Notes: generated by a model not told the origin, from the sequence alone. Counted from the first letter of the stretch, positions 37,301 through 47,035 are shown. The stretch is DNA of 48,329 nt from Schlesneria paludicola DSM 18645 (GCA_945869955.1 CAMBQP010000013.1:1-48329), one strand, 5' to 3'. A program made the numbers and translations.

Positions 37301-39752
37301 CCGCTGGTGCGGCCCCGTTGGCTGCCTTAACGCGTTGTTCCTGTTCCAATCGTAATTGTTCCAACCTCGTAAGTCGTTTGACCGGTGCCGCGACTGCGGG
37401 TTCGGGCATCGGTACGGGGACCGCTTGTGCGACTGGTGCCACGGGAGCAACCTTGGGTGGCAAAGGTTTGTCGACGCGAATCTGACCGGTGCCGATATTG
37501 TGAATGATCGGCTCGCCATTTTCCGTAATGATCACCTGACAAAACAAGCTCTTGTTAACCCCTTGGGCGGCGTCCGCTTCCGCCTTGACTTTAAAGATCA
37601 GCTCTTTCAATTCCTTATTGAATTCTGCCGGCACAGTGGTCACCTTGTTGGGCAGTCCTAACAACTGAACCTTGGCATTCCCCTCGAACGGAACTGGGGA
37701 CTCGATCTTAACAACCAATTCAGTCTCAGCTCCTAATTCCACTGCAGCCGCTTCATAAATGAATTTCACATAAGGCTCAGCAACCCGCAAACTGACAAAA
37801 GGAGAACAAACCATCACCGGACCATTTCCCACAGTTGCTTCACCCCGCACGGCAATCTTATGTTCTTTAACTTGTGCATTTCCTGCGGCATTCATCGAAA
37901 TCAAGGCCTCGGTCTGTCCTTCCGCGATCGAGATTTCGCGACTGGAATTCACACCGTTCGGATTGAGAATCAGTTCAATCTTGATCGGCCCTTTGAACTC
38001 ACCTTCGCGTGTCGCCACGACTTTCAACGCCATCTGGCCACCCTGAACGAGCGGCACCTTCGGCTCGACAATTTGTAACGTGAACGGAACTTTTTGCGTT
38101 ACGGTCATGGCCATGGAATTGGTAGGCTCACTCCAGAAGGGAATATTGTTTTGGCCCCGTACCAGCACGGTCGGCAGGCGAACCTCGCCTGACGGAGGTG
38201 CTGGGTTATTCGCATCCACCAAGACTCCTACCAATTGTGAAAACCGACCCGCAACCGGCGCATCAGGAGCCGCAGCGAGAATCACTTGGGCAACACCCTG
38301 ATCTGCGGCCATGCCAAAGGACTCGACCGTCACCCCTGCGGGCAAATCCAAGCCCTTAAAATCCAGAATACCGCCGAAGGCAATCCGACTGGCGTTGATC
38401 AACAGTGGAAACCGATTTCCCTGCGGAATTGCGATTTTGGGTTCGACATATTGTGCAAATTCACTGACACCCAACTGCAGTTCGGGAACCAGCGGACTCA
38501 CTTCGATACGGTAATGGAACGAATTCCCACCCCGTCTCAAATGATCCCGGACTTCGAGGAAATATTCCCCGTCGGCTGGCACTGCAAATCGAATGAAACT
38601 GTCCGGGCCCCCATTGTCGTCGTTGCTTGCAATGGCGCCACCCTGCGCGTTGTAGAGAATCAACACGGAATCCAGTTCCGATCGCAATCGACGAGCCCAG
38701 ACGTGGATTTCGAGTGTTTGTCCCTGCTTTGCGGTGAAGCCAAAATAGTCAACGTCGGTTTTGGAACTGAGGACTCCGTTGAACGCGATCGGTGCCGCGG
38801 CTTTCGTTGCCTGTGCGATCGTTTCGTTCGGCTCTTGCTCGATAGAATTGTCCAAGTCAGTCAGCCGAAAGCGGTGACCTGAAGGAGAAATCCCTTTGTC
38901 ATCCTGAGCAAAAACTGCATATTCGGCCTCGGCTTTCGCAGGAAGATCAAACTCGCGAGTGAACTCGCCCGAAACATCTCCTAAAAATTTGACTGCAACT
39001 TTCTGACCAGGCTTGCCACCCGCAGGCACAATCGAAAATGGTCGGGGATAGTTGCCGATGTGACAACGGTAGTAACACGCCCCGTTCCCACCATAACTGC
39101 TCTCTCGGATTTGGACGATATACTTCCCGTCGGCGGGAGCGATGATCGCGGCAATTCCATCCTGCCAGACCAATGCAGCGTCATCGCTGGTGGATAACTC
39201 AAATCGAGCTTCATTAAGAAGCGCGACATACGGATCAAAGAGTGTGTCGCCAAGTCGGATCCCTTCAACCTCGGCCGTAATGCGGTCCCCTTTTTTGGCT
39301 TCGATCACGAAGTAATCCACATCTTCGTTCTGAATGATCCCTTCGACGGTCACATTATTTGCCACCACCTGTGGCTGCTTGAAGTCACTATTTGGCTCAA
39401 CTTCCAGCACCGTCGGCAATGCACTCACCCGCATGGTCCTCAGGTCCGATAGGCCGCTGGCCGTGCGGACACGAATGTGTTTGGTCCCGAGCGTACATTC
39501 CGGCGCAATCTTCAGCTTCGCTTTCACCTGATTTCCGTTGACCACAGCGAATTCAATCACCTCGATCCCCGGTTCGTAGATCATCAATTCCTGGGCATCT
39601 TCCAACCGCTGGCCGTTGAAGAGAACTTCTGTTTCCACCCCCCGCTGAGCTCCTCGGGGAAGGATGTTCGACAAAACAGGGCTGGCAGCAAAAACCGACG
39701 ACCCATGATTTGCCAGCAAGAGCACTACAAACATCAGCAATGAACGACGCAT
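37272..39752 (-). CDS. Exported protein with two PPC (pre-peptidase C-terminal) domains
   Basis: 826 residues. Signal peptide 1-22 (MRRSLLMFVVLLLANHGSSV, then FA). An IPT-like start (LSNILPRGAQRGVETEVLFNG) is followed by two PPC-type beta domains: about 118-240 ('EVEPNSDFKQPQ...VDYFVIEAKKGDRITAEVEG') and about 305-425 ('EQEPNETIAQATKAAAPIAF...DVDYFGFTAKQGQTLEI'). The C-terminal half is more beta-rich and ends in a Pro/Ala/Val tail with Arg/Glu-rich helix and 'AAPAADAKPASGQ'. PPC domains usually sit in secreted hydrolases, but no catalytic domain is visible here. GAGGT lies 7 bases before the ATG. The last codons come from a tandem-repeat unit, so the C-terminus may vary between strains. Confidence 0.9.
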   Translation of the reverse strand: MRRSLLMFVVLLLANHGSSVFAASPVLSNILPRGAQRGVETEVLFNGQRLEDAQELMIYEPGIEVIEFAVVNGNQVKAKLKIAPECTLGTKHIRVRTASGLSDLRTMRVSALPTVLEVEPNSDFKQPQVVANNVTVEGIIQNEDVDYFVIEAKKGDRITAEVEGIRLGDTLFDPYVALLNEARFELSTSDDAALVWQDGIAAIIAPADGKYIVQIRESSYGGNGACYYRCHIGNYPRPFSIVPAGGKPGQKVAVKFLGDVSGEFTREFDLPAKAEAEYAVFAQDDKGISPSGHRFRLTDLDNSIEQEPNETIAQATKAAAPIAFNGVLSSKTDVDYFGFTAKQGQTLEIHVWARRLRSELDSVLILYNAQGGAIASNDDNGGPDSFIRFAVPADGEYFLEVRDHLRRGGNSFHYRIEVSPLVPELQLGVSEFAQYVEPKIAIPQGNRFPLLINASRIAFGGILDFKGLDLPAGVTVESFGMAADQGVAQVILAAAPDAPVAGRFSQLVGVLVDANNPAPPSGEVRLPTVLVRGQNNIPFWSEPTNSMAMTVTQKVPFTLQIVEPKVPLVQGGQMALKVVATREGEFKGPIKIELILNPNGVNSSREISIAEGQTEALISMNAAGNAQVKEHKIAVRGEATVGNGPVMVCSPFVSLRVAEPYVKFIYEAAAVELGAETELVVKIESPVPFEGNAKVQLLGLPNKVTTVPAEFNKELKELIFKVKAEADAAQGVNKSLFCQVIITENGEPIIHNIGTGQIRVDKPLPPKVAPVAPVAQAVPVPMPEPAVAAPVKRLTRLEQLRLEQEQRVKAANGAAPAADAKPASGQ

Positions 39753-39893
39753 GAAAATGACCTCACCAACTCATTTCAGAAATTCGGCTAATTCAATCCT
39801 CTGCAGTCCCAACGCTCAAACTGGACAACTGACGACCGAGCAGACTGCACACCAATGATACCACTCTGAGGAAACGCTTCCCAACACGAAAGC

Positions 39894-39918
39894 CCCCATC
39901 CCGCAGAACGGGATGGGG
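39894..39918 (-). terminator. Strong hairpin after the DUF1501 gene
   Basis: A perfect 10-base stem (CCCCATCCCG / CGGGATGGGG) with a 5-base loop lies 112 bases past the stop of the DUF1501 gene (minus strand). No good U-run follows on either strand, so it may be a weak terminator, an mRNA-stabilising hairpin, or an attenuator before the PPC-domain gene. Confidence 0.55.
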
Positions 39919-40029
39919 CGGCAAAACATCTGATTTTCAGCCGATTTAATCGTCACGATCAGCATCCGGCCCATCAATGACCAAATGCCGCCATCAACAA
40001 CTAAACGCCTAACACACAGTCCGACCGGC

Positions 40030-41352
40030 TTAGGCCAGCAATTCCTTAATGACCTTACCACCGTCCACGATTTCAATGGGACGATCGCCAGGAGCCATCA
40101 ATTCTTTATCCGCCACAATCCCCATGCAGTGATAAACTGTGGTGAACAGATCTTCGCAACCCATTGGCGACTCTTCGGGTTCGGAAGCGGTCGAATTGGA
40201 TGAGCCATGAATATAGCCCCCCTTCACACCACCACCCGCCAAGACCACGCTAAAGACCTTCGGATAGTGATCGCGACCAGCCTGAGCATTGATCTTGGGT
40301 GTTCGACCAAATTCCGACGAGACCATCACCAGGGTTTCCTTGAGCAAACCGGTGCGGTCGAGATCATTGATCAACGTCGCAAAGGCCTGATCGAACGCCG
40401 GCATCTGACCACGGAATCCCGCAACGATTCCGTTGTGCATATCCCAGCCACCATAGGTCAGATTCACTAACCGCACACCCGCCTGCACCAGACGCCGGGC
40501 CAGCAGCATCCGAGCCCCAGCGGTGTTGCGACCATATTCATCACGAATCTGTGCCGGCTCTTTCTCGATATCAAACGCTTCGCGGGCTGCCGGTGAACTG
40601 ATCAGGCTATAGGCACGATCATAGAACGTATCCATCGCAGTCAGATCGTCCGACTTTTCTTTCTTCTGGAAGTGGGCATTCACCGCCTGCAAGGCAGAAC
40701 GACGGGTCGCAAATCGACTGTCGTCAACTCCCCCTGGGAGATCAAGATCCCGAACTTTAAAGCCCCCGGCCGCTGGATCGCTTCCCAAGCTGAACGGCGC
40801 GAACGCAGAACTCAAATAACCACTCCCAGCGAACTCGGTCGGCATATTGGGAATGCAAACATACGGTGGCAGATTGTTCCGCGGACCATACTCGTGACTC
40901 ACCACAGATCCGATACACGGATAAATCAGAGCGGGACTGGGCCGGTAGCCCGTGAACATGTTATGAGTCCCACGCTCGTGTGCTGCTTCACCGTGCGTCA
41001 TTGACCGAATAATAGTCAATTTGTCTGCCACCTGAGCGGTCTTGGCGAGCGTATCACCGAAGACTTCTCCGCTGATCTTCGTCGCCACTTGACCCATCTC
41101 ACCACGATACTCGATTGGAGCATACGGCTTGGGGTCAAACGATTCTTGATGAGCCATCCCCCCTGGCATGAAGATGTGAATGATCGACTTGGCAGTCCCC
41201 TCGAAATTCTTGTAATCCTTCAGGTCACCATACGCCGTGTTGCAGCGCAATAACTGGGGCAATGTCAAGCCAGCCCCAGCCAACATACCGACAGACAGAA
41301 AGCCACGACGGCTCAGACGATCAAAATGACCGGGATTACAACTGAGAGACAT
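40030..41352 (-). CDS. DUF1501 family protein, Tat-exported
   Basis: About 440 residues from ATG 41352 (GGAG with a 7-base spacer). The twin-arginine motif SRRGFLSVGMLAGAGL lies near residue 14. The body is a sulfatase/phosphatase-like (alkaline phosphatase superfamily) fold: 'SIIHIFMPGGMAHQESFDPKPYAP', 'RSMTHGEAAHERGTHNMFTGYRPSP', 'VSSEFGRTPKINAQAGRDHYPKVFSVVLAGGGVKGGYIHGSSN' all match DUF1501. Members are usually encoded beside DUF1549/DUF1553 (PSD1) proteins, as here; the function is unproven. Tat export suggests folding before transport, perhaps with a metal. It is the first gene of the minus-strand cluster ending with haem-WD40, and is divergent from threonine synthase. Confidence 0.94.
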   Translation of the reverse strand: MSLSCNPGHFDRLSRRGFLSVGMLAGAGLTLPQLLRCNTAYGDLKDYKNFEGTAKSIIHIFMPGGMAHQESFDPKPYAPIEYRGEMGQVATKISGEVFGDTLAKTAQVADKLTIIRSMTHGEAAHERGTHNMFTGYRPSPALIYPCIGSVVSHEYGPRNNLPPYVCIPNMPTEFAGSGYLSSAFAPFSLGSDPAAGGFKVRDLDLPGGVDDSRFATRRSALQAVNAHFQKKEKSDDLTAMDTFYDRAYSLISSPAAREAFDIEKEPAQIRDEYGRNTAGARMLLARRLVQAGVRLVNLTYGGWDMHNGIVAGFRGQMPAFDQAFATLINDLDRTGLLKETLVMVSSEFGRTPKINAQAGRDHYPKVFSVVLAGGGVKGGYIHGSSNSTASEPEESPMGCEDLFTTVYHCMGIVADKELMAPGDRPIEIVDGGKVIKELLA

Positions 41353-41801
41353 GCAAAATCTCCACACGAACAGGGGGGAAAAGGGGAAAAACGGTGATTC
41401 ACACGTAAACAATCACAGCAGTCATAACATACATTGGCAATTGCCATCATCAAGTTACGAAGTCTTCGGTGGGCGAAATCGCGATTAAGCAATTTTTAAA
41501 CAGTAAGCAGATCAAAGGTGGGGCATCAGTCTCGATGGTTTAATTCAAAAAGTTTCTCCAAATAGCCTAGCCATTACGCATCAGAACCGTCAAGTGTGTC
41601 ATCGTGTCTTAAAGTCAAATCGGCTCAAATCAACCAAAAACGACCCGCATCACCACCAAAGTTTCCCGTCGAAGTGACAAATTCCCGGGAAACTCTTTAA
41701 ATTCAATTCCGTTACCCGCACAGAATCCGAGGATTCCTCTTGGTTCCACCAACAGAGTTTTTTCCAGCAAATTCCTTACCAATCGCAATGAAAAACTTCG
41801 T
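41353..41801. other. Intergenic region between the DUF1501 cluster and threonine synthase
   Basis: 449 bases between divergent genes. It is A/T-richer than the neighbours around 41400-41600 and likely holds both promoters. I see no convincing small gene, RNA, or hairpin. Confidence 0.5.
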
Positions 41802-43040
41802 ATGCAGCCTTCCATGAATACAACGACCGATCGCCCCACGTTTGTTTCGCATCTCGAATGCAGCCTGACGGGGACGCAATATCCTGCGGATGTCATTCAC
41901 GGACTCTCTGCCGCCGGTCGACCGCTGCTGGTCCGGTATGATCTCGAAGCTCTCGGCCGTTCTCTCACTCGCGAGGATCTGGCCCGCCGTGATCCCGATT
42001 TCTGGCGGTATCGTGAATTTCTCCCGGTCCGGCAGACCAGTAACATTGTTAGCCTCGGGGAAACGATGACACCCGTGATCTCCGTCCCACGCCTGCAAGC
42101 CGGCACCGGCCCCTTGTTCATCAAAGACGAAGGGCGTCTCCCGACAGGTTCTTTCAAGGCCCGCGGACTCTGCCTGGCAGTCTCGATGGCCAAAGAGTTG
42201 AAGCTGAAGCGACTGGCGCTCCCCACCAATGGCAACGCCGGGGCTGCGATGGCGGCGTATGCCGCCCGAGCAGGAATCGAAGCCTTCGTCTTCTGTCCCG
42301 ATGATACGCCGGAAATCAACGTCCGAGAAATCGCAGCACAAGGGGCACAGGTCTGGCGCGTTAATGGCTTGATTAATGATTGCGGAAAAATTGTTGGGGT
42401 AGGGAAAGAGCCGATGGGTTGGTTTGATTGTTCAACATTAAAAGAGCCATACCGTATCGAAGGAAAGAAAACGATGGGGCTCGAGTTGGCAGAACAATTT
42501 GGCTGGCAGTTACCCGACATCATTTTCTATCCGACCGGGGGTGGTACGGGTCTGATCGGCATGTGGAAAGCATTTCGTGAACTGCAGGAACTCGGCTGGA
42601 TCACCGGTAAGTTGCCCCGCATGGTCGTTGTTCAAGCCTCGGGCTGTGCTCCCATCGTGAAAGCATGGGAAGAAGGACTGGAACACGCCCCGCTCTGGCC
42701 GAATGCACATACCATCGCCGCCGGGATTCGCGTTCCGGCGGCCGTGGGCGACTTTCTGATGCTGCGAGCGGTCCGCGAAAGTGGCGGTTTCGCGATGGCG
42801 ATCGATGATGACGCCATTTTGAGAGCGCGTGAAGAAATGGCGCTGCGCGAGGGGTTTTTGATGTGCCCCGAAGGGGCCGCCACCTTGGCCGCCTATCAGC
42901 AAGCCTTCCGTGAAGGACGAGTCACCAGCAGCGAGTCTGCAGTGCTGTTCAATTGTGCCAGCGGCCTGAAATATGAACTTCCCCCCGTTCACCGCAGCCT
43001 CGATTGCACCCGCCCCATCTCGTTCGCCGAATTGCAATGA
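41802..43040 (+). CDS. thrC: Threonine synthase
   Basis: 412 residues; ATG 41814 is an alternative start. The PLP-binding Lys is K119 in 'GRLPTGSFKARG', with 'LPTNGNAGAAMAAYAARAG' and the glycine loop 'FYPTGGGTGLIGMWKAF' contacting the phosphate of PLP. The enzyme converts O-phosphohomoserine to threonine. The N-terminal 'LECSLTGTQYPADVIHGLSAAGRPLLVRYD' has the shape of the small zinc-ribbon found at the front of some ThrC proteins but has lost most Cys. No other threonine gene is next to it. It could also be a diaminopropionate or cysteate synthase-like relative of this fold, but ThrC is the best call. Confidence 0.88.
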   Translation: MQPSMNTTTDRPTFVSHLECSLTGTQYPADVIHGLSAAGRPLLVRYDLEALGRSLTREDLARRDPDFWRYREFLPVRQTSNIVSLGETMTPVISVPRLQAGTGPLFIKDEGRLPTGSFKARGLCLAVSMAKELKLKRLALPTNGNAGAAMAAYAARAGIEAFVFCPDDTPEINVREIAAQGAQVWRVNGLINDCGKIVGVGKEPMGWFDCSTLKEPYRIEGKKTMGLELAEQFGWQLPDIIFYPTGGGTGLIGMWKAFRELQELGWITGKLPRMVVVQASGCAPIVKAWEEGLEHAPLWPNAHTIAAGIRVPAAVGDFLMLRAVRESGGFAMAIDDDAILRAREEMALREGFLMCPEGAATLAAYQQAFREGRVTSSESAVLFNCASGLKYELPPVHRSLDCTRPISFAELQ

Positions 43041-43301
43041 TTGAGGGTTCAACGACAAAACCGAGTGCGCGGCAGTGAAGGTTCCGTTTTCAGTTTTCGG
43101 AAAGTCGTCCTGTTTACTGCAGAGTGAAGTCGTTGTCCCTCGCGCACTGGGTTTGTGGTTGAACCGGATTAAGTCGGTCCCCCAGTCAACATCTCAGGCA
43201 CGCCGCCCTTTTGTGTTCGGTCGATACAGGGCGGGTCCGATCAGAAAAACGGCCATCGCCGCACACCTGGCAACCCAAAATGAACTCCGACCATCCCAAT
43301 C

Positions 43302-45722
43302 TCAGGTCAATCCCGCCTCTTTCGCCAAAGCCTGTTGGGCCTTGTGGAGAGTCGCGTAGGCACCGTCGATTTTGAGCAGTTCTTCGTGAGTACCGATCTC
43401 CACCAGGCGACCACGTTCAATCACCATAATTCGATTTGCTTGACGGAGCGTGCTCAATCGGTGCGCGATCGCGATGGTCGTCCGGCCACGGGTCAGGTTT
43501 TCCAAGGCTTCCTGAATCTGGCGTTCCGTGGTCGAATCCAATGCCGATGTCGCTTCGTCCAGGATCAGAATACGGGGATCGATCAGCAAGGCTCGTGCAA
43601 TGCTGATGCGCTGGCGTTCGCCACCTGATAAAGACTGACCTCGTTCCCCGACCAACGAATCATAACCGTCGGCCAGTTGCAGAATGAATTCGTGCGCTCG
43701 GGCAGCTTTCGCGGCATTGATAATCTGTTCTCGCGTCGCCTCGGGAAGCCCATAAGCAATATTTTCCGCGATTGACCCGTAGAAGAGGAAGGGATCCTGC
43801 AGCACGATCCCGACATTCCGGCGATACGGTTCCACCTTGTAGCTACGGATATCAATCCCATCCGCCAGGATAGAACCCTCGGCCACATCAAAAAATCGAC
43901 AGACGAGATTGATGAGTGTGCTTTTTCCCGCTCCTGTATGGCCGACCAGTCCAATCATTTCTCCCGCTTCAATTTTGAGCGATAAATCGCGAATCACCTT
44001 GCGATTGCCATAGCGAAAACCAACATGACGGAACTCAAGCTCACCGCGCAATTTGCCCACCGCAATCGGTTTGGCAGGCTCGGGAACACTCGAAACCCGG
44101 TCCAGAATCTCGAAAATCCGCTGAGTGCTCGCTGCCGCTCGCTGCGACGCGTTCACGATTCGACTCATCATCTCCAACTTGCTGTAGAACTTTTCACTCA
44201 ACAGTACCACAGTCGTCAGCGAGCCGACATCAAAATTCGGGGTGCGGCGACTGATCAGCCAGACGCCACAAACCCACACGACCAACACGCCAAGGTGATT
44301 CAAAAAGGTAATCAGTGGCCAAAAGAAAGTCCAAAGTGAGTTTACGCGATTATTGGCCGTCACCACGGATTCGTTTGCGGTCGAGAACCGATCGATCTCT
44401 CGATCTTCCTGTGCAAACGCCTTGACGACCCGAATCCCCGGAATCGTATCCGCCAGCACACTTGACATCGTTCCCCAGGCCCGGCTAGAGGCCAGAAAGC
44501 CAATCGCCAATCGGTCCCGAGCGTAGTACATCAGCCAAATGATCAACGGAAACGGAACTAGCGCTACCAAGGCGACTTTCCAGTTTTCACTGAACAGTGC
44601 ATAGGCCACCACGAACAACAGAATGGTATTCGCCGTAAAATCCACAATGCTGTCTGACAGGAACGAGCAGAGCCGGTCCGAATCACTACTGATCCGTGAC
44701 ATCAGGTCACCAGTCCGCTTGCCACCGAAATATTCCAACGATAACTTTTGCAGATGGGAATAGGTTCTGCGCCGCAGATCGCCTGTAACACGCTCGCTTA
44801 CCCAGGCCAGGATCGCTCCTTGCCCCCAGCCCAGCAGCCACGCAATCACCGCCGAACAAAGCATGATTCCCAAATAAAAGATGGCCTGATTCATGATCGA
44901 CGAGTCCGGGGCAACAGCCGAGACCGGTGCATCGGGGCGAGGCGCTTGCTGATCGGTGGTCAAATCCGCTGGCATCGCCTGCGAAGGGGGACTCGTCTCC
45001 ACGTAATTCTTCAGCAGATTCACCAACGGCTTGGTCATCTGGATCGTTTTCACTTCGGCAATCGCCGCAGTCAGCGTCATTAACAACGCGACAAGCATCC
45101 AGCCCAGATGCGGTTTGGCAAATTGCCACAGTCGCAAGAGCGAGGTCGTATCGGGTGGTGCTTCGTGGTCTTCGGCATCCGGAATGTCATCTTCATCCGC
45201 AGGCTTTCTGACCGTTGTCCTTACCGTTTTCACATCCTCAAAACGGTCACCCAGAATTAATGCCGACGGGCCTTGCGCAATCGTGTAGTGCCAAACCGCC
45301 AACCGACGATCGACCCCCAGCAATTCCAATGTTCCCAAGCCACCCCGGTCTTTGGTTTTCAGCTTCTCAATCTCGGTCAGATCCCAAACATGAAAACCCG
45401 TCTCGGCGGAATTGCTCAGAAACCGACGATTCGTCAGCACCAGCAGCGTCGAACGATAAAAGCGAGCCGAATCAATATCAGACGCCATGAATGCGACGAT
45501 CGTTTCGCCAGCCGTCAGTTGCGCCAGCAGTGGTTGCTTCAATCCGAGATCGACAGCCGCCCAGCCCTCAGGAAGAGAGTCGGCGGAGGGAACAGCGTGG
45601 TTCAAGGGTGAGGTCCATGATGAAAACGAAGTAATGGACAAACAGGAACGGAACAAAGGGTAACGCACAACCAGCGACGATGGCGAGTCGCTCGGGCCGA
45701 TTATGAGCCTCCGACCGCGCAT
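43302..45722 (-). CDS. ABC exporter (MsbA-like), permease and ATPase in one chain, with an N-terminal PH-like domain
   Basis: About 806 residues from ATG 45722; other starts (GTG 45668, TTG 45641 or 45605) are possible, and an open frame continues to 46112 but overlaps the divergent gene. After a leader, residues about 50-165 ('GWAAVDLGLKQPLLAQLTAGETIVAF...STLLVLTNRRFL...VWDLTEIEKLK') look like a bacterial PH-like domain. Six membrane helices follow, with a 40-residue Pro/Ala-rich loop between the first two. The ATPase has Walker A GHTGAGKST, signature LSGGERQR, Walker B ILILDEATSALD and switch His in AHRLS. It exports a lipid-like or drug-like substrate, probably as a homodimer. It is convergent with thrC and stands alone. 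Confidence 0.88.
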   Translation of the reverse strand: MRGRRLIIGPSDSPSSLVVRYPLFRSCLSITSFSSWTSPLNHAVPSADSLPEGWAAVDLGLKQPLLAQLTAGETIVAFMASDIDSARFYRSTLLVLTNRRFLSNSAETGFHVWDLTEIEKLKTKDRGGLGTLELLGVDRRLAVWHYTIAQGPSALILGDRFEDVKTVRTTVRKPADEDDIPDAEDHEAPPDTTSLLRLWQFAKPHLGWMLVALLMTLTAAIAEVKTIQMTKPLVNLLKNYVETSPPSQAMPADLTTDQQAPRPDAPVSAVAPDSSIMNQAIFYLGIMLCSAVIAWLLGWGQGAILAWVSERVTGDLRRRTYSHLQKLSLEYFGGKRTGDLMSRISSDSDRLCSFLSDSIVDFTANTILLFVVAYALFSENWKVALVALVPFPLIIWLMYYARDRLAIGFLASSRAWGTMSSVLADTIPGIRVVKAFAQEDREIDRFSTANESVVTANNRVNSLWTFFWPLITFLNHLGVLVVWVCGVWLISRRTPNFDVGSLTTVVLLSEKFYSKLEMMSRIVNASQRAAASTQRIFEILDRVSSVPEPAKPIAVGKLRGELEFRHVGFRYGNRKVIRDLSLKIEAGEMIGLVGHTGAGKSTLINLVCRFFDVAEGSILADGIDIRSYKVEPYRRNVGIVLQDPFLFYGSIAENIAYGLPEATREQIINAAKAARAHEFILQLADGYDSLVGERGQSLSGGERQRISIARALLIDPRILILDEATSALDSTTERQIQEALENLTRGRTTIAIAHRLSTLRQANRIMVIERGRLVEIGTHEELLKIDGAYATLHKAQQALAKEAGLT

Positions 45723-46006
45723 TTTGCCTGATTTCCTGTCGCTGCAGCAACTGACCCGGCTGAAACAATCGGTTCGGCTGACGCGAGACAAGTGAGCCTG
45801 CCGAATACGCATCATTTTGGTTGCGGTCTGGGTCAGTAAAAAACCGTTTTCTGACCGATCCACCGGGTGACTGGTTCGCACCGGTGATGCGAGCGAGTTA
45901 TCATTTTCCGGATCGTTGAGGCAAACCGAATTGCTCAACTGCAGCTTGCGCACTCTGGATGATTCCGTTCCGATCCCTTTTCCCGTGATGACAGCAGGAG
46001 TTTTCG
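45723..46006. other. Divergent region between the ABC exporter and the TIM-barrel gene
   Basis: 284 bases. An open frame continues the exporter frame through it, but its composition does not look coding and it has no known domain. AGGAG for the TIM-barrel gene is at its right end. Promoters are not resolved. Confidence 0.4.
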
Positions 46007-46933
46007 ATGTCACTTTCCCGTCGTGATCTACTTCATTCCGCATTTGCCGCTGGCGCCGCCGCCAGCGTCGGTTCCGAGACCATGTTGGAGGGGGCGGACA
46101 AAGTCGCAACAAAAGGCCGAATCAAGCATTCGGTCGTCTTCTGGTGTTTCAATGCCGCAGGAGACAAATGGGACATCGAAAAAACGTGCCAGATTTCCAA
46201 AAGCCTGGGTTGCGAATCGATTGAAATTTGTGGTCCTGAAACTTGGGACGTTCTCAAGAAACATGGTCTCAAGTGCGCCATCGCGCCGAATGGAATGCCC
46301 GGAGCCCCCTTTATGAAGGGCTTTAACAATCCTCGCTATCAGGCGGAAGTGATCGCGACGACCAGTAAAATGATTGATGATTGCGCCGCAGCAGGAGTCC
46401 CCAACGTCATTGCCTTCACCGGATACAAGTGGAACGATGCCGAAGATCCCACCAGCGGCGAAATCTCTGCCGCAGACGGCGCCGCAAACTGTATCGCCGG
46501 CCTGAAGAAAATCGCCCCCTATGCCGAGAAAAAAGGGGTCACGATCTGCCTCGAACACCTCAACTCGCGCGATGACTCGCATCCAATGAAGGGACATCCG
46601 GGCTATCAGGGAGACGACATCGATTATGTCTGCGATATCGTTCGCAAGGTCGGTTCACCGCGAGTGAAAGTCCTGTTTGACATCTACCACGTCCAGGTCA
46701 TGAATGGCGATGTGATCCGCCGTATCGAACAACACAAGGATGTCATCGGCCATATTCATACCGCCGGAAATCCGGGACGAGCCGAACTCGATGATACTCA
46801 GGAAATCAACTACCCGCCCATCATGCGTAAGTTGATCGAAATCGGTTACCAGGGTTACGTCGGCCACGAATTTATTCCCACCCGTGACCCCCTCGCCGGA
46901 CTACGCCAAGCCGTACAGTTGTGCGATGTCTAA
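46007..46933 (+). CDS. Tat-exported TIM-barrel protein, hydroxypyruvate isomerase/xylose isomerase-like
   Basis: 308 residues; AGGAG lies 6 bases before the ATG. The N-terminus MSLSRRDLLHSAFAAGAAAS is a twin-arginine signal. The barrel shows the metal-binding pattern of the AP endonuclease 2 / sugar isomerase superfamily: a Glu in 'TICLEHLNSR', an Asp in 'VKVLFDIYHVQVMNGD', a His in 'IGHIHTAGNPGRAELDDTQEINY', and a Glu in 'YVGHEFIPT'. 'FGGYKW'-like 'FTGYKWND' is also present. It most resembles hydroxypyruvate isomerase-like proteins. Export by Tat fits a metal cofactor loaded in the cytoplasm. The last codons (Cys-Asp-Val-stop) are the first unit of a tandem array. Confidence 0.9.
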   Translation: MSLSRRDLLHSAFAAGAAASVGSETMLEGADKVATKGRIKHSVVFWCFNAAGDKWDIEKTCQISKSLGCESIEICGPETWDVLKKHGLKCAIAPNGMPGAPFMKGFNNPRYQAEVIATTSKMIDDCAAAGVPNVIAFTGYKWNDAEDPTSGEISAADGAANCIAGLKKIAPYAEKKGVTICLEHLNSRDDSHPMKGHPGYQGDDIDYVCDIVRKVGSPRVKVLFDIYHVQVMNGDVIRRIEQHKDVIGHIHTAGNPGRAELDDTQEINYPPIMRKLIEIGYQGYVGHEFIPTRDPLAGLRQAVQLCDV

Positions 46934-46981
46934 GTTGTGCGATGTCTAAGTTGTGCGATGTCGAAGTTGTGCGATGTCGAA
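46918..46981. repeat. Tandem array, four copies of a 16-base unit that starts inside a gene end
   Basis: Unit GTTGTGCGATGTCTAA, copied at 46918, 46934, 46950 and 46966; the last two copies read GAA at the end in place of TAA. Copy 1 contains the final codons and stop of the TIM-barrel gene, so the array was probably born by duplication of that gene end. Confidence 0.96.
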
Positions 46982-47001
46982 TTGGGAACGCTACGCACCC
47001 T

Positions 47002-47035
47002 ACGATCCGCCAACTCGAACGATCCGCCAACTCAA
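47002..47035. repeat. Two copies of a 17-base unit
   Basis: ACGATCCGCCAACTCGA and a near-identical copy (one base changed) lie head to tail, between the 16-base array and the terminator hairpin. Confidence 0.9.

Noticed and set aside
45723..46112. Extended N-terminus of the ABC exporter to 936 residues
   Set aside because: It would run through the divergent promoter region and into the TIM-barrel gene, and the extra residues are basic, Cys- and Ser-rich with no domain.
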